From Porphyrobacter sp. GA68 (GTDB lineage: Bacteria; Pseudomonadota; Alphaproteobacteria; Sphingomonadales; Sphingomonadaceae): a stretch of DNA of 64,000 nt. The notes below the pieces were generated by a model. It was given only the letters and a program-made list of their open reading frames with translations. It was not told the origin of the DNA and did not search any database. The stretch lies in assembly GCF_022605525.1 (NCBI RefSeq), contig NZ_JAKQYJ010000002.1, positions 124,001 through 188,000 on the forward strand, read 5' to 3'. Positions 46,883-53,876 of this stretch are shown here, in pieces (the stretch's first letter is position 1; the number at the start of each line of letters is the position of its first letter). The position numbers and the translations under genes are program-made.

Positions 46883-48328
46883 TCAGACCAGACCAAATGC
46901 CACCGCCAGGCCGAGAAAGACAAGAAAACCCATCGAGTCCGTTGTCATGGTCACAAAGATGGAGGAAGCGATCGCCGGATCGATGCGCAACCGTTCCAAC
47001 GTCAAGGGCACCACCACGCCCGCCAACCCCGCGATCATGATGTTGCACATCATAGCCAGCGCAATCACCGCGCCGAGCATGGTGTTGGCAAAGAGGGCGC
47101 TTACCACAAAGCCAATCACCACAGCCACGGTTGTTCCGTTAAGAAGCGCAATGGAGACCTCTCGCCGGATGGCCCGGAAGGTGTTGGCCGAAGTCAGCTG
47201 GTTGGTGGCGAGCGCCCGGACCGTCACTGCCAGGGTCTGCGTTCCGGCGTTGCCGCCGATGCCGGCGACGATCGGCATCAGCACCGCCAACGCTACCATG
47301 GCGGCGATCTTGTCCTCGAACTGCGAGATCACCGTGGAAGCGACGGACGCGGTCAGCAGGTTGGCGAGCAGCCACCTGACGCGCGCCTTGTAGGCATCGC
47401 GGATCGGCTCGTTGATGTCGCCCTCTCCCGCGCCGGACAGGAGCATGGTGTCCTCCTGGGCCTCTTCCGAGATGATGTGCACCACGTCGTCCACCGTCAT
47501 CTGCCCGACCAGCCGGCCGCTCCCATCGACGACCGCTGCCGAGATGAGGCCGTATTTCTGGAACATCAGCGCTACTTCCTCCTGATCCATCGTGACGGGG
47601 ATCAGGGTCTGGTCTCGCTGCATCACATCCGCGAGCGGCACCGATCTGGGCGTGCGCAAGATCCAGGACAGCTGGCAGGTGCCAAGCGGATGATGGGCGT
47701 GGTCGACAACGAACACTTCCCAGAAGTTGTCGGGCAAATCGCCGTTGTCGCGCAGGAAGTCGATCAGATTGCCCACGGTGAGGTGTTCGGGAACGGCCAC
47801 GAAATCACGGCTCATCAACCGGCCGGCGGTTTCTTCCGGATAGGCAAGGGCGCTTTCGATGGCGTGCCGATCTTCGGCGTCGAGTTCGTCGAGGACCGCC
47901 TGACGTTCCGGCGCGTCCAGATCTTCCAGCAGCTGAACCGCGTCGTCATATTCCAGCTGCTCGGCAATGGACGCGACCGCGGCGGCGGGCAGGGCGTCCA
48001 TCATCTCTTCGCGGACATAATCGTTCAGTTCCGCGACGACCTCGCCCGTCATCAGGTCGGTGATCGCGGCTGCCAGCCGGGTGCGTTCGTCCCGTTCCAA
48101 AAGTTCGAAGAGGTCGGCTATGTCCGCGGGGTGCAGCGGTTCGACCAAGGCATAAACCGTCGCCTTTTCATCCGCCTCCAGCGCCGCCTGCACCGCGCGG
48201 ACGTATTCGGGTTTGAGGCGGTTTTCCTCGTCATGCCGGGCATCGTCGATGCGATCGTCAGGACGCGGCGGGTCCTCCGCTGACCGGTCCAGCAGGTCCG
48301 CGCCGACAGGAGGAGGAGTGTTCGCCAT
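46883..48328 (-). CDS. mgtE: Magnesium transporter MgtE
   Basis: The 481-residue channel has an N-terminal superhelical MgtE_N domain (LEADEKATVYALVEPLHPADIADLFELL), tandem CBS domains (PEETAGRLMSRDFVAVPEHLTVG; HPLGTCQLSWILRTPRSVPLADVM), and five C-terminal transmembrane helices with the pore motif PIVAGIGGNAGTQTL. Mg2+ binding to the CBS and N-domains gates it. No M-box or mgtA-like leader was found in the 120-base upstream region. Confidence 0.95.
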   Translation of the reverse strand: MANTPPPVGADLLDRSAEDPPRPDDRIDDARHDEENRLKPEYVRAVQAALEADEKATVYALVEPLHPADIADLFELLERDERTRLAAAITDLMTGEVVAELNDYVREEMMDALPAAAVASIAEQLEYDDAVQLLEDLDAPERQAVLDELDAEDRHAIESALAYPEETAGRLMSRDFVAVPEHLTVGNLIDFLRDNGDLPDNFWEVFVVDHAHHPLGTCQLSWILRTPRSVPLADVMQRDQTLIPVTMDQEEVALMFQKYGLISAAVVDGSGRLVGQMTVDDVVHIISEEAQEDTMLLSGAGEGDINEPIRDAYKARVRWLLANLLTASVASTVISQFEDKIAAMVALAVLMPIVAGIGGNAGTQTLAVTVRALATNQLTSANTFRAIRREVSIALLNGTTVAVVIGFVVSALFANTMLGAVIALAMMCNIMIAGLAGVVVPLTLERLRIDPAIASSIFVTMTTDSMGFLVFLGLAVAFGLV

Positions 48329-48450
48329 CCGGCCCGCTCTACGGCGGAAGCAAGCAAAAGCAAGCCACCCCGAACGGCTCCCAAGCGGGTGACAAGCCCG
48401 GTGAAGCCTTTATATCGGCCGCCACACGGAACAACAGGAGTTTACCCCAA

Positions 48451-48912
48451 ATGGCCGACACCCTGACACTTACACTGGATACCGGAAGCGGTGAGCCGGG
48501 CGACGTCGTTATCCGCCTCCGCCCGGATCTGGCACCCGGTCATGTCGAACGGATCACCGAACTGGCGCAGGAAGGGTTCTACGACGGCGTCGTCTTTCAC
48601 CGCGTCATTCCCGGCTTCATGGCGCAGGGCGGCGATCCGACAGGAACCGGCATGAGTGGCAGCGACAAACCGGACCTCAAGGCCGAATTCAACAGCGAAC
48701 CGCACGTGCGCGGCGTCTGTTCCATGGCGCGCACACAGGTGCCCGACAGCGCCAACTCGCAGTTCTTCATCTGCCTCGATGATGCCCGCTTCCTGGACAA
48801 GCAATATACAGTGTGGGGCGTGGTCGAAAGCGGCATGGAGCACGTGGACGCGCTGCCCAAGGGCGAGCCGCCCCGCAATCCAGGAAAGATTGTCAAAGCC
48901 ACGGTAAACTGA
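48451..48912 (+). CDS. ppiB: Cyclophilin-type peptidylprolyl isomerase
   Basis: This 153-residue cytoplasmic PPIase lacks a signal peptide. Canonical cyclophilin core FHRVIPGFMAQGGDPTGTG, SMARTQVPDSANSQFFICL and LDKQYTVWGVVESGMEHVD. It starts at ATG 48451 after an AGGAG (CAACAGGAGTTTACCCCAA). A strong hairpin follows before the next gene. Confidence 0.95.
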   Translation: MADTLTLTLDTGSGEPGDVVIRLRPDLAPGHVERITELAQEGFYDGVVFHRVIPGFMAQGGDPTGTGMSGSDKPDLKAEFNSEPHVRGVCSMARTQVPDSANSQFFICLDDARFLDKQYTVWGVVESGMEHVDALPKGEPPRNPGKIVKATVN

Positions 48913-48947
48913 GGCCCACTACCAATCCTTACATTGATGTAGATTAG

Positions 48948-48974
48948 CGCCGGACCCGAAAGCCGGGTTCGGCG
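48948..48974 (+). promoter_or_regulatory. Strong hairpin just upstream of the GntA-like gene
   Basis: Eleven base pairs (CGCCGGACCCG / CGGGTTCGGCG, one G-U) close a 5-base AAAGC loop, ending ten bases before the ATG. No Shine-Dalgarno is visible between hairpin and start. It may be the terminator of ppiB, an attenuator, or a translational control element. Guanidine-II hairpins have ACGR loops, which this lacks. Confidence 0.5.
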
Positions 48975-48984
48975 TTGTGAACGC

Positions 48985-49668
48985 ATGTTCATCGAAAACA
49001 CTGCCACCGGTGAGGCGTTGTCGCCGTCAGACGCTTTCTTTGACAAGATCAGGCAAAAGGAATTCCCATGTGTCGGGGCTAAATCGGCGCTGGCCAACGA
49101 CCGGATGAAGGTGATGGTTGCCCGTGACCTTACGAGCGGGTGGAATGACCTTCAGATTCACGATGCCTTGCTTGACTGGGCGGCGCTCGATCTGCCGCCT
49201 GACGACCTGCGCAGCTTTGCGGTGATTTTCGGCCGACCCCATAATTTGACAGAAGCGCAGTTTGAGCGCGCGATGTGGGAACGCATCCAGTCGCTCAGCG
49301 ACAAGGACGCGTGGAAGGGGCAGCCTTACGATCCTTCCGTCAGCCACGATCCGGAGCATCCCGATTTCTCGCTCAGCTTCGGCGGCGCCGCCTTCTTCGT
49401 CGTGGGACTGCACCCCAACGCCTCGCGCCCGGCACGGCGCTTTCCCAACCCGACGCTCGTGTTCAACTTGCATCACCAGTTCGAAAGGCTGCGCGAAAAG
49501 GGGATTTACGAGCGGATGCGCGAACGTATCCTCGATCGCGACAAGGAACTGGCAGGGGATATAAACCCCATGCTCGCTCGTCATGGCGAGTCCAGCGAAG
49601 CACGGCAATACAGCGGCCGTCTGGTCGGTGACGATTGGCAGTGCCCTTTTCGCAGGCGGCAAGTTTGA
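48985..49668 (+). CDS. gntA: GntA-like (YqcI/YcgG) heme-dependent N-hydroxylase
   Basis: The 227-residue protein matches the YqcI/YcgG family: KEFPCVGAKSALANDRMKV, WERIQSLSDKDAW, DFSLSFGGAAFFVVGLHPNASRPARRFPNPTLVFNLHHQFERLREKGIYERM. The family includes GntA, the heme enzyme that N-hydroxylates a guanidino amino acid in guanitoxin biosynthesis, and RohS-like enzymes. No other guanitoxin gene is present, so the substrate here is unknown but likely a guanidino compound. It overlaps the DUF1989 gene by 4 bases (TTGA). Confidence 0.83.
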   Translation: MFIENTATGEALSPSDAFFDKIRQKEFPCVGAKSALANDRMKVMVARDLTSGWNDLQIHDALLDWAALDLPPDDLRSFAVIFGRPHNLTEAQFERAMWERIQSLSDKDAWKGQPYDPSVSHDPEHPDFSLSFGGAAFFVVGLHPNASRPARRFPNPTLVFNLHHQFERLREKGIYERMRERILDRDKELAGDINPMLARHGESSEARQYSGRLVGDDWQCPFRRRQV

Positions 49669-50252
49669 GCCAAGTGACAATCATCCCGCCGCGCAGCGGA
49701 ACAGCATTCGAACTGGCGGCAGGTCAACGGCTGACCATCATCGACCCGGAAGGGTCGCAGGTGTCGGACCTCGTCGCCTATGCCCTTGGCGACACCCGCC
49801 ATACGCTGTCGAACGGTCGCACTTTCGACTATGAAGAGACGTTGAAGCTGACAACGGGAAACCGGCTGTGGTCGAACCGGTCACAGGTTATGCTGGAGAT
49901 CGTGGAGGACGCGGTCGGGGTGCACGACTTCCTGCTGACCCCGTGCAGCACGGACACGTTCCGGCATTTTTATCCTGACAAGCCGCTCCATCGCGGGTGT
50001 TTCGGCAACCTTGCCGCCGCGCTGGCGCCATATGGTGTGACAGAGGACGACATCCCGACCGCCTTCAACGTTTTCATGAACGTGCCGTTCGATGGCAAGA
50101 TCGGGGCTATCAGGGTCGACCCGCCGGCAAGCAAGGCAGGCGACCACATCATTCTGGAGGCCAGAATGGACCTGATCATCGGCCTCACCGCGTGTTCAGC
50201 CTACGCCTCCAACGGAGGCAGTTTCAAGCCGATCGCCTACAAGATCGCGTGA
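49665..50252 (+). CDS. DUF1989 family protein (urea carboxylase-associated / carboxyguanidine deiminase-like)
   Basis: About 195 residues from TTG 49665; GTG 49641, GTG 49674 and TTG 49635 are alternatives. The DUF1989 pattern is clear: VTIIPPRSGTAFELAAGQRLTIIDPEGSQVSDLVAY, LLTPCSTDTFRHFY, GCFGNLAAAL, NVFMNVPFDGKI, DHIILEARMDLIIGLTACSAYASNGG. Relatives are the carboxyguanidine deiminase subunits and the urea amidolyase-associated proteins, with a conserved Cys near GLTACSAY. Coupling to a guanidino hydroxylase suggests joint action on a guanidino compound. Confidence 0.83.
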   Translation: MSQVTIIPPRSGTAFELAAGQRLTIIDPEGSQVSDLVAYALGDTRHTLSNGRTFDYEETLKLTTGNRLWSNRSQVMLEIVEDAVGVHDFLLTPCSTDTFRHFYPDKPLHRGCFGNLAAALAPYGVTEDDIPTAFNVFMNVPFDGKIGAIRVDPPASKAGDHIILEARMDLIIGLTACSAYASNGGSFKPIAYKIA

Positions 50253-50261
50253 GAGAGCAAC

Positions 50262-50981
50262 CTATTGCAGCACAGAGGCGCGGGAGGCGTCGGGGAAATG
50301 AAAGAAATCGGGCCGCAACTCGCTATTGATCGGGCAGAACATCAGATCGATCTGTACCAGGCAATCCTGCAACCTTACCTCTCCCGCTATGTCGCACGGG
50401 GTAAACCCGCGCTCATCCATGAAGCTGATTACCTCGCCGATCTTGGGTGCGCCTTCGTTATACGACAGGAATGCTGTTTCCAGCTGCACCAGGCTCGCCG
50501 CAGCCAGAGTGTTTTCGCCCCCTTTCAGAACTTCGAGTTCGGCCCCTTGCACGTCGATCTTCAGAAACAAATCGGTGCTGCCGTCTGCGCCCACCACCTC
50601 GTCGAGAGTTCTGGTTCGCAAACATGACACCTCTCGAGGAACGTCGCTTTGTTCGGGGAAGATCGAAGAACCCGTTTCCATGGTGAAGAAGCTGACCATT
50701 CGGCCCGACTCCGCTCCGAGCACGGCGATTTCAAGGAGCAGGCCGGGGTGATGCCGGCAGACGTCCTCCAGCAGGGACCGCTTGCCTTCCTGCGCCTCGA
50801 TCATCAAAGTGGGTAGCTGGCCCCAGACTTTGCGGGCCAGCTTGGACCATTCCCCCTCGTAAGCGCCGACATCAACTATACCAGCAGGTCGGTAACCGCG
50901 CCGCAGAAGTCGGCGGTAGACCGTCTCTTCCTGGCCGATCGGCCGGCGGTCAAAAACGCGAGCCAACATCTCAGAGAGCAT
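50262..50981 (-). CDS. FkbM family methyltransferase
   Basis: The 239-residue SAM-dependent methyltransferase has GIVDVGAYEGEWSKLARK (SAM motif I), FLKIDVQGAELEVLKGG and LVQLETAFLSYNEGAPKIGEVI, typical of FkbM. It is often found in polysaccharide or secondary-metabolite loci; substrate unknown. The ATG at 50981 follows an excellent AAGGAGG six bases upstream. Transcribed towards the DUF1989 gene (convergent). Confidence 0.87.
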   Translation of the reverse strand: MLSEMLARVFDRRPIGQEETVYRRLLRRGYRPAGIVDVGAYEGEWSKLARKVWGQLPTLMIEAQEGKRSLLEDVCRHHPGLLLEIAVLGAESGRMVSFFTMETGSSIFPEQSDVPREVSCLRTRTLDEVVGADGSTDLFLKIDVQGAELEVLKGGENTLAAASLVQLETAFLSYNEGAPKIGEVISFMDERGFTPCDIAGEVRLQDCLVQIDLMFCPINSELRPDFFHFPDASRASVLQ

Positions 50982-51094
50982 TCTTTGCCTCCTTCTGCTG
51001 TGGCCTCCTTATGCACCGGGATCGGTGGAACAACAAGGTGCAGGCAAGCACCCGCGTCCTCTTGGCACCAGATCACTTCCGGTTGAGAACCGGG

Positions 51095-51107
51095 TGACAA
51101 TCTGTCA
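51095..51107. promoter_or_regulatory. Dyad TGACA-N3-TGTCA upstream of miaB
   Basis: A perfect 5-base inverted repeat around ATC ends 12 bases before the miaB ATG. It could be a protein-binding site or a short mRNA hairpin that influences translation; no clear Shine-Dalgarno is visible otherwise. Confidence 0.35.
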
Positions 51108-51119
51108 GTGGCTTAGCGC

Positions 51120-52463
51120 ATGAAATCCTCCGATCTGCCCAGGACGTACCGCGTCAAGAGCTTCGGCTGCCAGATGAACGTCTATGATGGCGAGCGGATG
51201 GCCGAGTTGCTGGCGAGCCGCGGCATAGCTCGCGCGGCAGACGGCGAGGAGGCGGATCTGGTGGTGCTCAACACCTGCCACATCCGCGAGAAGGCGGCCG
51301 AAAAGGTTTACTCCGACATCGGGCGCATCACCAAGGCCGGGCGAAAGGCCGGCAGGCAGCCGCTGATCGCGGTGGCCGGCTGCGTCGCCCAGGCCGAGGG
51401 TGAAGAAATCATGGCCCGCGCTCCCGCGGTCAGCATGGTTGTTGGACCGCAGGCCTACCATCGCCTGCCCGAACTGCTCGACCGGGCGACGAAGGGGCAG
51501 AGAGCCACAGAGATCGACCTGCCGGCACTGGACAAGTTCGCCGCGTTGCCTGAACGCCGCCGCGTAGGCCCAGCCGCTTTCCTGACGGTGCAGGAAGGGT
51601 GCGACAAGTTCTGCACCTATTGCGTCGTGCCCTACACCCGGGGTGCCGAAATCTCCCGCCCGTACCACCATCTGGTCAACGAAGCGCGCCGCCTGATCGA
51701 AGCCGGCGCGAGGGAGATCACGCTGCTGGGCCAGAATGTATCTGCCTGGGCGGGAGAGGACGAGCAGGGCAGGGCCGTTGGATTGGCTGACCTGATCCGG
51801 CGGCTGGCACGAGAAGATGGCCTTGAGCGTATCCGCTACACCACCAGCCATCCAGCCGACATGGACGACAATCTGATCGCCGCACATGGCGAGGTGGCAA
51901 AGCTGATGCCGTTTCTGCACCTGCCGGTACAGGCAGGCAGCAACCGGGTGCTGAAGGCCATGAACCGCAGCCACACTGCGGAAAGCTACCTGCGGCTGCT
52001 CGAGCGTTTTCGTGCTGCCCGCCCGGACCTTGCTCTGTCTGGCGACTTCATCGTCGGCTTCCCCGGCGAAACGGAGGCGGAGTTCGCGCAAACCCTCGCC
52101 CTGGTGGACGAGGTAGGCTACGCGCAGGCGTTCTCGTTCAAGTATTCTCCGCGTCCCGGCACACCGGCCGCCACAATGCCGGAACAGGTTTCGCGCGAAG
52201 TGGCGGATGACCGGCTGGCACGGTTGCAGGCCGCACTCAACCGGGATCAGATGGCCTTCAACAAAGCGTCGGTGGGCCGTGTCTGCGAGGTCTTGGTGGA
52301 TCGCAAGGGTAAGCTGCCGGGGCAATGGCTGGGCAAATCGCCGTGGCTGCAATCCGTGTGGTTTGAAGGCGAAGCGCAGATTGGCGACATCGCGCGGGTC
52401 GCACTGGTCGAAGCCGGGGCCAATTCGCTGGCCGGCCGGCTGCAAGCATCCGTCGCCGCCTGA
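51120..52463 (+). CDS. miaB: tRNA-2-methylthio-N6-isopentenyladenosine synthase
   Basis: This 447-residue radical-SAM methylthiotransferase modifies A37 of tRNAs reading U-codons. N-terminal UPF0004 domain ([18 protein letters not shown], with [16 protein letters not shown]), radical SAM Cys motif [17 protein letters not shown], and C-terminal TRAM domain ([22 protein letters not shown]). It is followed by phoH after 117 bases, the usual order. Confidence 0.96.
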   Translation: MKSSDLPRTYRVKSFGCQMNVYDGERMAELLASRGIARAADGEEADLVVLNTCHIREKAAEKVYSDIGRITKAGRKAGRQPLIAVAGCVAQAEGEEIMARAPAVSMVVGPQAYHRLPELLDRATKGQRATEIDLPALDKFAALPERRRVGPAAFLTVQEGCDKFCTYCVVPYTRGAEISRPYHHLVNEARRLIEAGAREITLLGQNVSAWAGEDEQGRAVGLADLIRRLAREDGLERIRYTTSHPADMDDNLIAAHGEVAKLMPFLHLPVQAGSNRVLKAMNRSHTAESYLRLLERFRAARPDLALSGDFIVGFPGETEAEFAQTLALVDEVGYAQAFSFKYSPRPGTPAATMPEQVSREVADDRLARLQAALNRDQMAFNKASVGRVCEVLVDRKGKLPGQWLGKSPWLQSVWFEGEAQIGDIARVALVEAGANSLAGRLQASVAA

Positions 52464-52580
52464 CGCACTCCGCCCAAGGCGGGGTGCCAGCGGAAGTGAC
52501 TTTCCACCATCATGTGCGGCATCGCGCTTGCCTGTCGTGTGTCGCGGCTTACATTCGCCGTAACCACTTGAAAGGACCGC

Positions 52581-53612
52581 ATGGGCCGTAAACCAAGCCG
52601 GGGTGACATGCCGCCCCTCTCCTCGCCCCCGGTGGCGCAGCGCGAGGCGCGGCGTGCACGGGCTGAACTGTCCTTCGACAATCAGGCGCTTCTGGTGCCG
52701 CTGTTCGGCCAGTTCGATGCGAATCTGGTTCAGGTCGAAAACAGGCTGGGAGTTTACATCGCGGCGCGCGGAGGCGCGGTGCAGATCGAGGGGCCGGAGG
52801 ATAGCGTCGCCCGCGCACGTGACGTGCTGCTTGCCATGTATGATCGTCTCGCCGCCGGACGCGATCTTGACGCGGGCGAGGTGGAGGCTCTGATCGGCAT
52901 GTCCGGCCAGCCAATGCTGGAGGGGATCGGACCAGCGCGGATGGATGCGCCGCCGGTCATGATCCGCACCCGCCGCAAGACAATCGTGCCGCGCTCTCCC
53001 GGGCAGGTGCCCTATATGATGCAGCTGTCGCGCAACGACATCATCTTCGCGCTTGGCCCAGCCGGCACCGGCAAGACTTATCTCGCTGTCGCTCAGGCGG
53101 TCAGCCAGCTGATCACCGGCAGTGTGCAGCGGCTGATCCTCAGCCGTCCGGCGGTCGAGGCGGGCGAGAAGATCGGCTTCCTGCCCGGCGACATGAAGGA
53201 AAAGGTCGACCCCTATCTGCGCCCGCTGTACGACGCGCTGTACGATTGCATGCCCCCGGAACAGGTGGAGCGGCGGCTGGCGTCGGGCGAGATCGAGATC
53301 GCGCCGATCGCATTCATGCGTGGGCGCACGCTGGCGGATGCCTTTGTCATCCTCGACGAAGCGCAGAACACGACGCGCGAGCAGATGAAGATGTTTCTGA
53401 CCCGCTTTGGTCAGAACAGCCGCATGGTGGTGTGCGGCGACCCGCGCCAGATCGACATTCCGGGCGGTCGCAGCATGAGCGGCCTTGCGGATGCGGTCGC
53501 CCGTCTGGAGGGAGTGGAGGGTATCGCCGTGTCCCGCTTCACCTCCACGGACGTGGTGCGCCACCCGATCGTTGGGCGGATCGTGGAGGCCTACGAAGGG
53601 GAAGAGGCCTGA
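52581..53612 (+). CDS. PhoH-family P-loop ATPase
   Basis: The 343-residue PhoH-like protein has an N-terminal KH-like segment (FDANLVQVENRLGVYIAARGGAVQIEGPEDSVARARDVL) and a helicase-like ATPase with Walker A LGPAGTGKTYLAV, Walker B FVILDEAQNTTREQMKMFLTRFG and CGDPRQIDIPGG. It is implicated in RNA metabolism alongside YbeY. The expected ybeY/corC/lnt genes do not follow; a decayed Rhs fragment and a minus-strand dehydrogenase gene follow instead. Confidence 0.93.
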   Translation: MGRKPSRGDMPPLSSPPVAQREARRARAELSFDNQALLVPLFGQFDANLVQVENRLGVYIAARGGAVQIEGPEDSVARARDVLLAMYDRLAAGRDLDAGEVEALIGMSGQPMLEGIGPARMDAPPVMIRTRRKTIVPRSPGQVPYMMQLSRNDIIFALGPAGTGKTYLAVAQAVSQLITGSVQRLILSRPAVEAGEKIGFLPGDMKEKVDPYLRPLYDALYDCMPPEQVERRLASGEIEIAPIAFMRGRTLADAFVILDEAQNTTREQMKMFLTRFGQNSRMVVCGDPRQIDIPGGRSMSGLADAVARLEGVEGIAVSRFTSTDVVRHPIVGRIVEAYEGEEA

Positions 53613-53636
53613 TCCGCCTACAGGTGATGCCGGCCC

Positions 53637-53864
53637 AGGGAGGTGCGTCCGGCACTCTCCTGCGCCGCTGTGTGCACGGCGCGAGCGTCGACGATCCGGT
53701 CATCTGGTACGAAGGCGCGGGGCTGGGGCAGCGGCGCAGCCTCCTGGCCGATCACCTGGCTTAATGGTCGCGGTAGCCGACGGGGCGGTAACAAGCTGGC
53801 GATCAACAGCTACGATCCCTTCGGCGTTCCGGGTGCGGGCAGGCATGATTCGCGCAAAGAATGA
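53637..53864 (+). pseudogene. Decayed Rhs/YD-repeat protein fragment
   Basis: Reading across frames, the stretch gives SGTLLRRCVHGASVDDPVIW, YEGAGLG, then a TAA just after ADHLA, then VAVADG in the next frame and NKLAINSYDPFGVPGAG in a third. Each piece matches the conserved Rhs core order (SGTLLRRYVHG-VDEP-WYEGAGL-ADHxGSV-VAVADxxGN-INSYDxFGxPG). At least two frame breaks and no start make it non-functional. It begins about 25 bases after phoH and ends just before the convergent gcd gene. Confidence is based on the ordered series of motifs. Confidence 0.75.
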
Positions 53865-53876
53865 CCATGCCTCTGA

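Noticed and set aside
46487-48283. 598-residue plus-strand frame opposite mgtE
   Set aside because: mgtE is complete with CBS and pore motifs; the antisense frame is Arg/His/Gln-rich noise.
48948-48974. Hairpin considered as a guanidine-II riboswitch
   Set aside because: Only one hairpin is present and its loop is AAAGC, not ACGR; the class needs two such loops.
51105-53564. 819-residue minus-strand frame opposite miaB and phoH
   Set aside because: Both plus-strand genes have complete family motifs; the frame has none.
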